Positions 9,436-17,624 of a stretch of DNA of 22,994 bases are shown here, one piece after another. Source of the stretch: Alphaproteobacteria bacterium (GTDB taxonomy: Bacteria; Pseudomonadota; Alphaproteobacteria; RF32; CAG-239); NCBI GenBank assembly GCA_017477035.1, contig JAFUXW010000135.1:1-22994 (forward strand). The letters run 5' to 3'. The notes beneath the pieces were generated by a model, which made no database searches, had not been told where the DNA came from, and saw nothing but the letters and a program-made list of their open reading frames with translations. How positions within the stretch are numbered: the stretch's first letter is position 1; each line of letters begins with the position of its first letter. The translations under genes and the position numbers were made by a program.

Positions 9436-9451
9436 ACCCGTATTATCGCAA
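9424..9451 (-). promoter_or_regulatory. putative mfd promoter, overlapping the recG promoter
   Basis: On the minus strand TTGCGA (9451-9446) is followed after 16 nt by TATATT (9429-9424). The mfd start lies 34 nt further on, behind a weak AAGAAAGAG ribosome binding site. RNA polymerase could not occupy this site and the recG promoter at the same time. Confidence 0.4.
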
Positions 9452-9471
9452 CAAAAAAAAGAATAATTCAC

Positions 9472-11553
9472 ATGCGTCCCAGTATATTAAATCCGCTTTT
9501 TGCTTCTGTAGATACCTTGAATGGTATCGGTTCAAGGTTTGCATCTCTGCTAAAAAATTTATGCGGAACCAAAGTAGTCGATTTACTTTGGCATTTACCA
9601 TCGGGTATTATAGACAGACGTTGCAATATACCTTTAATATCAGCGCAAAACGGACAATTATGGACCGGCAGAGTCCGGGTGGTTGAACACATTATTCCGC
9701 ACACTCGCAAACAACCTTATAGAATAGTCGTAGAAGATAACAGCGAACAACTTATATTGATATTTTTCAAAACATTTGGTGACAATCTGAGCAAACAATT
9801 CCAGATTGGAACCGAAAAGATTATCAGCGGAAAAATAGAAATATTCAATCGCTCATTGCAAATGGCTCATCCTGATTATATTGTTGATGCAGCATTCCCC
9901 GAGCGTATGCCTTTAATCGAAACAGTATACCCGCTTACCGCCGGTATCACCAACAAAATGCTCAATAAACAAATTTTTCAAGCATTACAAAATTTTCCTG
10001 ATATGCCGGAATGGCTTGATGAAAGATTAATGAAACAAGAAAACTTTTCTTCATTCAAACAAAGTTTATGGCAAGCTCACCACCCGCAAAAATTTGATGA
10101 CTTATCGCCTAATACTCCATTTAGACGCCGTTTAGCTTATGATGAATTATTAGCAAATCAGCTTTCTCTTGCTATTGTGCGGCAAAAATTAAAAAAACAA
10201 AAAGGTATTACTATATCATCTCAAGGAAAATTAAAACAACAATTGCTGCAAAATCTACCTTTTAAATTGACCTTAGCACAACAGCGCTCCATCGCTGAAA
10301 TAGAAAACGACATGCAAAGTGATTTCCGTATGCTACGCTTGCTACAAGGAGATGTAGGTAGCGGTAAAACCATCGTTGCTCTTATTACTATGCTTAACGC
10401 TGTGGAATGCGGATATCAGGCCGCTATTATGGCTCCTACGGAAATACTTGCTCAACAACATTATGAAAGCCTTTCACAATTATGTAATCTTATCGGAGTA
10501 AAAACCGCTCTATTAACCGGTAGTGTAAAAGGTAAGCTCCGTAAACAATTGCTACAAGACTTAACAGAAGGCAATACACAGATATTAATAGGAACTCATG
10601 CATTGTTCACTGAGGATGTTACCTTCAAAAATTTGGCATATATCATTGTTGACGAACAACATCGTTTCGGAGTAAAGCAAAGGTTAAGTCTTTCACAAAA
10701 AGGAGAATTATGTGATGTTCTGGTAATGACGGCAACACCTATACCACGCACTTTGGTATTAACTCAATATGGTGATATGGAATATTCTAAAATAGATGAA
10801 TTGCCGTCAGAACGCAAACCGGTTACTACCACCGTTATGCCTATTTCCAAAATTCACGATGTCGTGACAGCTCTTGAAAAGCGCTTAAAAGACGGAACAC
10901 AAGCTTATTGGGTGTGCCCATTGGTGGAAGAATCCGAAAAAATAGACTTATCAGCGGCAACTGAACGTTATCAAAGTTTACAAAAAATATATGGTTCCGC
11001 GGTCGGATTAGTGCACGGAAAAATGAAAGAAAACGAAAAAAATGCCGTTATGGAAAAATTCAAGAATGGCAGTATTAAACTTTTGGTATCAACAACTGTA
11101 ATTGAAGTCGGGGTTAATGTTCCGTCAGCCACCATAATGATTGTTGAACACGCCGAACGCTTCGGATTGGCTCAACTCCACCAATTACGCGGTCGCATAA
11201 AACGTGGAAATCAAGCATCTTCCTGTATACTGATGTATGGATACCCGTTAAGTGATGTGGCACGCCAACGCCTTAATACAATGAAACAAACAGAAGATGG
11301 TTTTATTATAGCCGAGGAAGATTTAAAACTGCGCGGAGGAGGAGAAATACTCGGCACCAGACAATCCGGATTCAACAACTTCCGAATAGCTGATTTAAGC
11401 ATTCATTCCGATTTATTGCAAATTGCTTATAAAGATGCGGCAATGATAATTAATCAAGACCATGAATTGCAATCGCCTCGCGGGCAAAATTTACGAACTC
11501 TTTTATACTTGTTTGAACAAGATGAAGCAATTCGCACTTATAAAGCCGGATAA
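9472..11553 (+). CDS. recG: ATP-dependent DNA helicase RecG
   Basis: The 693-aa product regresses stalled replication forks and processes branched DNA. The N-terminal wedge begins near LNGIGSRFASLLKNL, with the OB fold at about residues 60-120 (WTGRVRVVEHIIPHTRKQPY). The helicase core has LLQGDVGSGKTIVAL (Walker A, ~residue 295), MAPTEILAQQHY (Ia), DEQHRFGVKQR (Walker B, RecG form), MTATPIPRTL (III), and STTVIEVGVNVP plus QLRGRIKRG (V-VI and TRG region). The C-terminal EEDLKLRGGGEILGTRQSG is a RecG signature. Length is typical. The ribosome binding site is weak (A-rich). It is divergent from mfd. Confidence 0.97.
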   Translation: MRPSILNPLFASVDTLNGIGSRFASLLKNLCGTKVVDLLWHLPSGIIDRRCNIPLISAQNGQLWTGRVRVVEHIIPHTRKQPYRIVVEDNSEQLILIFFKTFGDNLSKQFQIGTEKIISGKIEIFNRSLQMAHPDYIVDAAFPERMPLIETVYPLTAGITNKMLNKQIFQALQNFPDMPEWLDERLMKQENFSSFKQSLWQAHHPQKFDDLSPNTPFRRRLAYDELLANQLSLAIVRQKLKKQKGITISSQGKLKQQLLQNLPFKLTLAQQRSIAEIENDMQSDFRMLRLLQGDVGSGKTIVALITMLNAVECGYQAAIMAPTEILAQQHYESLSQLCNLIGVKTALLTGSVKGKLRKQLLQDLTEGNTQILIGTHALFTEDVTFKNLAYIIVDEQHRFGVKQRLSLSQKGELCDVLVMTATPIPRTLVLTQYGDMEYSKIDELPSERKPVTTTVMPISKIHDVVTALEKRLKDGTQAYWVCPLVEESEKIDLSAATERYQSLQKIYGSAVGLVHGKMKENEKNAVMEKFKNGSIKLLVSTTVIEVGVNVPSATIMIVEHAERFGLAQLHQLRGRIKRGNQASSCILMYGYPLSDVARQRLNTMKQTEDGFIIAEEDLKLRGGGEILGTRQSGFNNFRIADLSIHSDLLQIAYKDAAMIINQDHELQSPRGQNLRTLLYLFEQDEAIRTYKAG

Positions 11554-11587
11554 ACTTTATTCTAAATTATATATATCAAACGTAATA

Positions 11588-11615
11588 TTGACTGCTATTA
11601 AATATGTAGTATAAT
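11588..11615 (+). promoter_or_regulatory. strong putative promoter of the prepilin-like gene
   Basis: TTGACT (11588-11593) and a perfect TATAAT (11610-11615) are 16 nt apart, 37 nt upstream of the start codon of the gene at 11653. The gene therefore appears to be transcribed independently of recG. Confidence 0.65.
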
Positions 11616-11652
11616 CGAAATTATATATAACATAGGTGTATGGAGAGAAATA

Positions 11653-12318
11653 ATGATAAAAAATAATATCAATGGTCTTTCCATGATAGAAATGATTGGA
11701 GTTTTAGCAATAATAGGAATATTATCCATAGGTGGTATTGCCGGATATTCACGAGCTATGACAAGATATCGTGTTAATCGCACAATTGATGAAACATCTC
11801 GTCTTGTAAATGCCATTCGCACAATGTATATGACACAACGTAATTTTAACGGTATAGAACAAAATAATGGACAGATGAATGCTACAATTGCTAAGAGTAT
11901 AAAGAACTATACTGGCTTTGATCCACTATCATCAAATGTGTTTGGCGGTAGATGGATTGTGCAGTCACATCACCCTAATTGCAGTAGTAATAACCAATAC
12001 TGCAATCCTCAAAGTGGAATAAGTACAGCTTTTGTAGTCGCTTTTGAAAAAGTACCTGAGGACGCTTGTATGGAGTTAGCTACCATAAATTGGGCTAATG
12101 CAGGTGATGGATTGATAGGGTTTGGAATTGGCAAAGGAGAGACTCGCACTGTTTATTCTGCCACAAAAAAAGATTGTCCTAAAGGCTCTATGCAAAAAAG
12201 CGGAAGCAATGGATACTGGGTTTGCGCACAAGACTTACCCCTTAGTCCTGCTGATGCTGTAACGGCATGTAGTTTTGCTGGAAATAACACTTATAATTTT
12301 TCGTTTAAATATAAATAA
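11653..12318 (+). CDS. prepilin-like protein with type IV pilin N-terminus
   Basis: The 221-aa product begins with a short charged leader and a class III (prepilin) signal: MIKNNINGLSMIEMIGVLAI. Cleavage would fall after Gly8, leaving Glu at +5, followed by a ~22-residue hydrophobic helix rich in Ile and Gly. The rest is a polar, Cys- and Asn-containing domain (about six Cys) with WIVQSHHPNC and CPKGSMQKSGSNGYWVCAQ. This suggests a secreted pseudopilin or minor pilin processed by a PilD-type peptidase and held at the inner membrane. No other pilus or type II secretion gene is in the window. It has a good GGAGAG ribosome binding site and its own promoter. The pilin class is firm from the N-terminus; the exact role is unknown. 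Confidence 0.82.
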   Translation: MIKNNINGLSMIEMIGVLAIIGILSIGGIAGYSRAMTRYRVNRTIDETSRLVNAIRTMYMTQRNFNGIEQNNGQMNATIAKSIKNYTGFDPLSSNVFGGRWIVQSHHPNCSSNNQYCNPQSGISTAFVVAFEKVPEDACMELATINWANAGDGLIGFGIGKGETRTVYSATKKDCPKGSMQKSGSNGYWVCAQDLPLSPADAVTACSFAGNNTYNFSFKYK

Positions 12319-12365
12319 ATTACAGTGAGCACATTTGATATATGATTGTCTTTTTTAAATAATTT

Positions 12366-14639
12366 CTACAGGTTATTATTTAAAAAATTTCCGTTCATAC
12401 AATTTGATATATTTTCAAATTGAAGTAATTTATTAACTATATTTTCAACTTCTTGAGCCGTATACAGACGATATATAAAATCCATACGCAAATAATCTGC
12501 TTTTACATCTTTAGCTTCCGAGGCAATACAAAACGGCTTATCATCAAACACCATCATTTGACAGTGGTCGGATAATGCCTTAAACTTTCTGCCTTCTCGT
12601 TCTAAATTAAACCACATCGGTTTTTGATTGCAATGTGCGCAATCATTATTTCTGATACATCCGACACTGGTAAAAAGCGGTATATCCTGATATACTACAA
12701 TCTGAGTATCTATTTTTGAATTCTCAATTATATTACAAATATTTAATTTATTATCTTCAAGTGACAATGTAACTCTGAATGCTCCTATTTCAGCCGCCAT
12801 CGACATTGCCTGTGTATTCAATATATACATAGATGAATCAAAACTTATATCAAGGCGTTCACAAGGCAAAACTTCCAAAGCCCACCAGTTAGCCACCTCC
12901 CATTTGTTATACCCTCCGGCAAGTAACTTGTTGATTATATCGTTGAACAATACCGGATGTCGACAAACCGTAGGTAAAGCAATCCTGATTTTATTTTTCG
13001 GCAATTTATTTAAACTTTTTATATCGCTATTCGGATTTATCAGATAAACAATTTCTGTAAATTTACCCAGATCCAACAGTTCAAGGTTAGATAAATTATC
13101 GGTTTTAATTATAAACGATTGCTTTCCAAAATTTTTCTTATTCCCAATAATTTCTGGTAATTCAATATATTGTCGCTCCACTTTGATTTTACTATACAAA
13201 TCACGACGCAACTCATTAAGCAATGATACAGGAGCAAACAAACCGTTTTTATTATTAATACTGATTTTTTTCAGATTAAATGCAGTGTCTCCGGTTTTGG
13301 CGAATGATTTTTCAACCGCTTCACAAACTTTTTTCTTATCATTTGCCGAACTAAAATTTCCGCTTATTGTAGCTTCAAATCCATTGCAACTTGCAACTAT
13401 TTTATCTCCGCTTATCTCTACTGATACCTCAATATCACATTTGTTGCGATATTCGTTTGGCTTTGGTTTTTCATAGTGATATGCTCCTTTAACTTCTCCG
13501 GAAGAAGCCAGATAAACAGTATCACCTTTTTTTAAGGTTGGATATCCTCTCGGCAGTTCAATCTCCACGGCTTGCCCTGCTTTCACTTCAAATACACTCT
13601 TGGCTCCGACAAAAATTTTCTGCGCAGAAAAGCCGAATGGTTTCTCATCGCCGGCCACGTCAAATTGTAATCCATCATAGCGAGATATTTTATGCGTAGG
13701 CGTAAATTTAACTCGTCCGTGCGACACATTTTCCACTTTCCCGATTAAAAGTCCTCTGTGACCGACAAAATCGCGATCAGTAACATTTTTATTTTTACCA
13801 TTAAAATGAAATTTGCACCATGGACGCGAAAAAATTTGTTTTATACGCTCTTCCCTATCTTTATCGGCACCTTTACCGTCTAAAATACGGCGATAATAAT
13901 CGGTAACCGCTGCCACATAAAGAGCCGACTTTTTGCGTCCTTCTATTTTAAGCGAAGTTACCGGCATATTAAGCACGTCTTCTTGCAATGCCATATCTTT
14001 CATCGAAAACAGATGACTTTCCTTGTTGCCATTACATTTAAATGCGGCACGGCAAGGATACAGGCATTTTCCACGATTGGCGCTACGGGCGTATTCTATA
14101 GAAGAAAACATACATAATCCGCTGTAGGAATAGCATAAAGCTCCGTGAATAAAAGCTTCAGTTTCCAAATCAGGAATAGCAGCAATTTCCTTAATTTCGG
14201 CTGACGTCAATTCGCGTGCTAATACCACACGCTTAAAGCCGAGTTTTTTCAAAAACAAAGCCCCTTCTTTATTATGCACCGCCATTTGTGTGCTAGCGTG
14301 CATTTCGAAATGCGGATACTTTTCTTTCATCACCCGCGCCACGCCTAAATCTTGAATAATTAATCCATCAACGTGACAACGAGTGCAAACATCCAAACTT
14401 TCAATAAGTCCGGAAAGTTCGCTTTCCTGTAACACTGTATTAAGCGCCACATATACTTTGCGTTTAAGGCTATGAGCATAAGCGGTAAATTCATCAAGAG
14501 CCGGCTCGTCAAAATTCGTAGCCGTAGCCCGTGCCGAGAATTTGGAAAGTCCTAAATATACGGCATCAGCTCCGTAATAAATGGCGGCATAACCGGCTTC
14601 TATATCACCTGCCGGTGCTAAAAGTTCCTGCTTAAACAT
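12366..14639 (-). CDS. U32 peptidase-family protein, RlhA-like, with DUF3656-type C-terminus
   Basis: The frame is open to 14669, but ATG at 14639 is the likely start: it has a GAGGA ribosome binding site and gives the family's usual N-terminus FKQELLAPAGDIEAGYAAI (757 aa). The U32 signature is clear around residues 161-179 (EAFIHGALCYSYSGLCMFS). Cys169, Cys176, Cys192 and Cys196 fit the Fe-S ligands known in U32 proteins such as UbiU, TrhP and RlhA. The long C-terminal part fits the DUF3656-containing members. E. coli RlhA hydroxylates C2501 of 23S rRNA; that role is inferred here from family and length. True peptidase activity is doubtful for this group. A second Cys cluster (CIRNNDCAHC) lies near the C-terminus. 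Confidence 0.85.
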   Translation of the reverse strand: MFKQELLAPAGDIEAGYAAIYYGADAVYLGLSKFSARATATNFDEPALDEFTAYAHSLKRKVYVALNTVLQESELSGLIESLDVCTRCHVDGLIIQDLGVARVMKEKYPHFEMHASTQMAVHNKEGALFLKKLGFKRVVLARELTSAEIKEIAAIPDLETEAFIHGALCYSYSGLCMFSSIEYARSANRGKCLYPCRAAFKCNGNKESHLFSMKDMALQEDVLNMPVTSLKIEGRKKSALYVAAVTDYYRRILDGKGADKDREERIKQIFSRPWCKFHFNGKNKNVTDRDFVGHRGLLIGKVENVSHGRVKFTPTHKISRYDGLQFDVAGDEKPFGFSAQKIFVGAKSVFEVKAGQAVEIELPRGYPTLKKGDTVYLASSGEVKGAYHYEKPKPNEYRNKCDIEVSVEISGDKIVASCNGFEATISGNFSSANDKKKVCEAVEKSFAKTGDTAFNLKKISINNKNGLFAPVSLLNELRRDLYSKIKVERQYIELPEIIGNKKNFGKQSFIIKTDNLSNLELLDLGKFTEIVYLINPNSDIKSLNKLPKNKIRIALPTVCRHPVLFNDIINKLLAGGYNKWEVANWWALEVLPCERLDISFDSSMYILNTQAMSMAAEIGAFRVTLSLEDNKLNICNIIENSKIDTQIVVYQDIPLFTSVGCIRNNDCAHCNQKPMWFNLEREGRKFKALSDHCQMMVFDDKPFCIASEAKDVKADYLRMDFIYRLYTAQEVENIVNKLLQFENISNCMNGNFLNNNL

Positions 14640-14667
14640 CAAAAAATCCTCAAATTTATTTGTCGTC

Positions 14668-14696
14668 AAGCTACGCTAAAACCTAAACAATGTCAA
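14668..14696 (-). promoter_or_regulatory. possible promoter of the U32 gene
   Basis: On the minus strand TTGACA (14696-14691) is a perfect -35, but the element 17 nt on, TAGCTT, matches the -10 consensus poorly. The site is part of a direct repeat: TAGCTTGAC occurs twice about 27 nt apart. Confidence 0.3.
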
Positions 14697-14726
14697 GCTA
14701 GAAAGGAATACAAAGATGTGTATTTT

Positions 14727-14982
14727 TTATTGTAGTTCCCAAAAGCATGGATTTTCATTATACTGCTCAGGATTACAGTGAATTTTTATATATCCGTAAC
14801 TACGCATACACTGTTCCCAAACAGGATAGCCTGAACGAGAAGTATTGGCAACAATAGCGCATTTATTTACAGCCATATCATACGTCATTGATTGACACAT
14901 ATAATGTTGGCACTGCCACGTGCTGTAACCACACCCAGACAAGAGTATGATTGTTAATCCGTACAATAAACACTTTTTTCAT
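14727..14982 (-). CDS. small Cys-rich lipoprotein; signal peptide split by an apparent +1 frameshift
   Basis: The main frame (14727-14966) encodes a small Cys-rich protein with a lipobox-like LLSGC but starts only at a TTG with no ribosome binding site. An ATG at 14982 has a good site (AAGGA, 7-nt spacer) but is one base out of frame. Between them is a run of six A (14974-14979). With five A the product would read MKKCLLYGLTIILLSGC, a textbook lipoprotein signal, followed by a ~68-residue domain with eight further Cys (STWQCQHYMCQSMTYDMAVN). The gene is thus either frameshifted, expressed by slippage, or carries a sequencing error. It is the last of a three-gene minus-strand group. Function unknown; probably a membrane-anchored periplasmic protein. 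Confidence 0.6.
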
Positions 14983-14999
14983 GGCTTAATCCTTAAATT

Positions 15000-15062
15000 T
15001 TAGCCGGTAATTATCAATATAGCTACATCAAGCTCTCTTATAAATTCTTGCTGTTTTGACAT
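15000..15062 (-). CDS. 20-aa ORF with a strong ribosome binding site
   Basis: The ORF reads MSKQQEFIRELDVAILIITG and has a near-perfect AAAGGAG site 7 nt before the ATG. It lies 15 nt after the stop of the upstream gene and 17 nt before the lipoprotein's ATG, so all three look like one operon. It may be a real small peptide or the truncated start of a lost larger gene. The start signal is convincing; the function is unknown. Confidence 0.4.
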   Translation of the reverse strand: MSKQQEFIRELDVAILIITG

Positions 15063-15077
15063 TTAATTACTCCTTTT

Positions 15078-15693
15078 TTATATTTCCGGATTATCACTTC
15101 CATACTCAAGATTCATGTCATCTATACCATATCCACTACATGGAATCATATAACTATAACGATCGCTTTTAGCTTTTTCTTCCAGCTGTTTTTTGATTTC
15201 AAAACAATTTTTTTTCTCAATTTTTATAACTGGTATCGGATTGAACACTCCTTTGTAGGGATTAATATATTCACCTATCCATTTAAATACATTGCAATAT
15301 TTTTTACGACAACGACTACAACGAGTTCTTATACAAGGAACAGTATAGTATGTTTTGCATCTTAATCCTCCATAATACTTATGACTTCCATCGTGAACAT
15401 ATACAACATATGAACCGAATAAGTCTCCGTGCCCTTTCACATGGGCAAATACTGCTTTATTGTTTAATACTTTATCAATAGTTGTACTTATATTACGATA
15501 GCGACATTGTTCACTTCCCTCTAAACGTAATTCCTCATCATATAGCGTAAGCCCTGTGATATAGTATAGAGATCTATAAGTCTTCAGAAATAACAAAATT
15601 CTACCATACCCGTAAAATTTTACGATTATAAATAAACAAACAAAAAACAAAAACAATACCTACCATTTTCTTGTTATTTATGTTGAAAATCAT
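15078..15693 (-). CDS. unknown Cys-rich protein with N-terminal membrane helix; apparent +1 frameshift
   Basis: The main frame (15078-15656, 192 aa) has no good start: it opens at TTG inside a T-rich stretch. Upstream, ATG at 15693 has a good AGAGGA site with 7-nt spacing and reads MIFNINNKKMVGIVFVF, then stops after 30 codons. Removing one T from the run of six (15642-15647) joins it to the main frame and gives one continuous helix (GIVFVFVCLFIIVKF) and a ~204-aa protein. The rest has a Cys/Arg-rich patch (CIRTRCSRCRKKYCNVF) that could bind metal or form disulfides. I do not recognise the family. It is first of a three-gene group with the 20-aa ORF and the lipoprotein. Confidence 0.55.
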
Positions 15694-15706
15694 TATACAG
15701 TCCTCT

Positions 15707-16130
15707 CGTAACTTATTCTTGTCTTACTCATAAACATCACCATTATTTTTATATGAACATAAACCAACGTTTAAGACCAACTGGAAAATTTAAATTTTCA
15801 GAGTATTATTGAAAGATCTTAAATTACTTGTAACTCATCGATTCTATTAGATTTTAGCAACATTTGTAAAAAAGTGAAATAGGATGATAAACTGGTTGAT
15901 TTAACGTTCTATTAATTTGACCTGTTTTTTAACATTTTTTGATTTTTTACGTGATTACAATATGTTACATAAGAGTTTGTTCATTAAAACAAACATTTGA
16001 ACATCAACGTTTTGAAATAGAAAATTTTACACGCACGAAGGCATAAAAATTGACGAGTGGAAATCTGATCAAGCCTAAAAAACTTAAATTCAAGATTTTA
16101 ATTTACAAAATAATATTTTTACAAAAACTA
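15707..16130 (+). other. gene-free AT-rich stretch
   Basis: I see no coding frame with a start signal here on either strand. The only structures noted are a near-palindrome at 15781-15801 (CTG-AAAATTT-type, one mismatch) and a short TTTGTT/AACAAA hairpin near 15980. It separates the minus-strand group at 14.7-15.7 kb from the candidate RNA gene. Confidence 0.5.
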
Positions 16131-16158
16131 TTGACAAAATATATTTTTATAGTACGAT
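16131..16158 (+). promoter_or_regulatory. putative promoter of the candidate RNA gene
   Basis: A perfect TTGACA (16131-16136) is followed after 16 nt by TACGAT (16153-16158). GATAAT at 16156-16161 is a better -10 by sequence but at 19-nt spacing. Transcription would start near 16165. Confidence 0.45.
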
Positions 16159-16164
16159 AATGAT

Positions 16165-16482
16165 ACTTACGTATAATTAGTAAATTACTTTTTTGATGAG
16201 TTTATTTTTGTAATTTTACTTATCATAGATTTGATCTTTAAAATAAGTAGATTGCATGTCTGTTTAAAATGGTACAGAGTTCCCCTTGCAGTTTTATCAA
16301 AATTACTCCGAGGCGAACCGGAGAACTGTTAAAATTAGAGCTATGAAAAAAAGTATGCAAAACTTCCTCCGTGAGAGAAAGGCTAATTATGCTTATTTGT
16401 TCCTGCTTTTAGATATTCGGAATAAGCAAGCGCAACTTCTAAAAACACAAAAGGTCACCGAAAGGTGACCTTTTGTGTTTTT
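16165..16482 (+). ncRNA. candidate structured RNA ending in a 19-bp terminator hairpin
   Basis: The stretch lies between a putative promoter and a very strong terminator and shows nested complementarity: CTCCG/CGGAG inside CAGTT/AACTG (about 16287-16325), and TGCTTA..TTCC pairing GGAA..TAAGCA (about 16388-16426). No credible gene is present: the only open frame (60 codons, starting at TTG, running into the terminator) has no ribosome binding site. I could not match it to tmRNA, RNase P RNA, SRP RNA or a tracrRNA. 5' end and family are unknown. Confidence 0.35.
16441..16482 (+). terminator. perfect 19-bp hairpin terminator with GAAA loop
   Basis: Positions 16441-16459 and 16464-16482 are perfectly complementary around the tetraloop GAAA. 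The stem core GGTCACC/GGTGACC is flanked by an A-tract and a T-tract, so it can work in both directions. It would end the candidate RNA on the plus strand. Confidence 0.8.
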
Positions 16483-16579
16483 GGAGCGGGCAATTATTCT
16501 GCTTTGCTCCATTCACTGCTCACATCGCTTTTAGGCGACCACGATATCGAACGTATCTGAGATCTCTCAATCTCTCCGC

Positions 16580-16611
16580 CAGCCACAGGGTGTCGCAACA
16601 CCCTGTGGCTG
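16580..16611. repeat. perfect 14-bp inverted repeat
   Basis: CAGCCACAGGGTGT and its exact complement flank the loop CGCA. There is no T-run on either side, so it is not a normal terminator. It sits in a relatively GC-rich island (about 16483-16615) that contains no gene I can support. Confidence 0.6.
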
Positions 16612-16696
16612 AATGATAAAACATTTTATCTTTGATTACCATTCTTTTTGATTATACAAGGAATCTCATCTTTGCGTAGCGCTCTATTTTTTAAAT

Positions 16697-16829
16697 TCGA
16701 AAATGCCTTGAATTTTTCTCCCTTGTCGAAAAATAGGCATGACATTGTTGGGATTTATTTAAAAAGAAACAACAGTCATTTTGCAGGGAAGCTATTTTAT
16801 TGGTAATACTTGTCTCGCAAGTTACGAAC
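16697..16829 (+). repeat. interspersed element copy A (partial, subfamily 1)
   Basis: The right 59 nt (16771-16829) match copy B with a single difference and end in GTTACGAAC. The TTTAAAAAGAAA-like centre matches copies C to E. The left part is diverged: GTTCGTAA is not intact and only TTCGAAAA remains near 16696-16703, so the left limit is approximate. It lies 72 nt upstream of the plus-strand gene at 16902. Confidence 0.7.
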
Positions 16830-16901
16830 TAAATTTAAGATAAATTTTAACTTTTTTACTGTACCATTATACAAAAATACAAGTAATCTCTGGAAGAACT
16901 A

Positions 16902-17582
16902 ATGCAAAACGAAAATATTTTATCACAAATTAAAGATACTGAACAAAAATTTAAAGCAAATGATTATAAAGGAAATTCTCTTTGCTCTTGTGTAGTGAAA
17001 AAATATGGAGATTTACCAATTTTGCTTTCTGCTCCTCATGCTGTTAAACAAATCAGAAACGGTGAAATTAAAGCACACGAATTTTATACCGGTGCAATTG
17101 TTGAATGTCTGGCAAAACAAATCGGCTGCGCGTGTATAACGAAACAATATTTAATTGAAAATACAACAAATGATGCCCCAAACACTGACAATGCTTATTG
17201 TTCCTACAAAACCGCCATCAATCAATTTTTGCAAGAACATAAGATTAAATTGTTTGTTGATATTCACGGACTTTCAAGTAAGCGTGACAGCATTGTGGAT
17301 ATCTGTATTGATAAGGGAAAAAATGTCAACAATATGACTTATGTTTCGACCTTGCAAAAATGTATAGACAATGAATTCGGTGTAAACACATCTTCAGTAG
17401 ATAAATATTTTTCGGCTTTTTCCGATAATATTATGAGCAAATGGATACACTCAAATTTTGATGTTTCAGCAATTGAACTTGAAATAAATGGTGCTTATCG
17501 CTGGTTTGAAGGAGACACAGAAAAACAATCTCTTGATTTGTTTATATGTTTAGAAAAATGGCTGACCGGTATTTTTTCTTAA
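16902..17582 (+). CDS. N-formylglutamate amidohydrolase-like protein
   Basis: The 226-aa product shows the pattern of the N-formylglutamate amidohydrolase (HutG-type, zinc hydrolase) superfamily: LLSAPHAV (His46), a following AHEFYTGAIVECLA (Glu60), a Tyr/Asp-rich middle, FVDIHGLSSKRDS (Asp120, His122) and a late AIELEING. Known members use a zinc ion held by His and Glu residues to cleave amide bonds; the substrate here is unknown. There is no signal peptide, so it is probably cytoplasmic. The ribosome binding site is GGAAG, 5 nt from the ATG. It is the only plus-strand gene in the repeat array, lying between copies A and B. Confidence 0.7.
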   Translation: MQNENILSQIKDTEQKFKANDYKGNSLCSCVVKKYGDLPILLSAPHAVKQIRNGEIKAHEFYTGAIVECLAKQIGCACITKQYLIENTTNDAPNTDNAYCSYKTAINQFLQEHKIKLFVDIHGLSSKRDSIVDICIDKGKNVNNMTYVSTLQKCIDNEFGVNTSSVDKYFSAFSDNIMSKWIHSNFDVSAIELEINGAYRWFEGDTEKQSLDLFICLEKWLTGIFS

Positions 17583-17624
17583 TTACTTTAAGTTGTTGAA
17601 AAATAATAATATTTTATACAATTA

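Noticed and set aside
12354..12384. Terminator between the prepilin-like gene and the U32 gene
   Set aside because: TTTAAATAAT/ATTATTTAAA forms a 10-bp stem, but it is entirely A-T and no T-run follows on either strand.
16286..16468. 60-codon open frame on the plus strand
   Set aside because: It starts with TTG and has no ribosome binding site, overlaps predicted stems and stops inside the terminator hairpin; it looks like a by-product of a structured RNA.
16571..16581. tRNA-Ser 3' end (TCTCTCCGCCA)
   Set aside because: The last bases look like a tRNA-Ser acceptor end, but there is no proper T arm in front and no matching 5' half upstream, so neither a tRNA nor an att site is supported.
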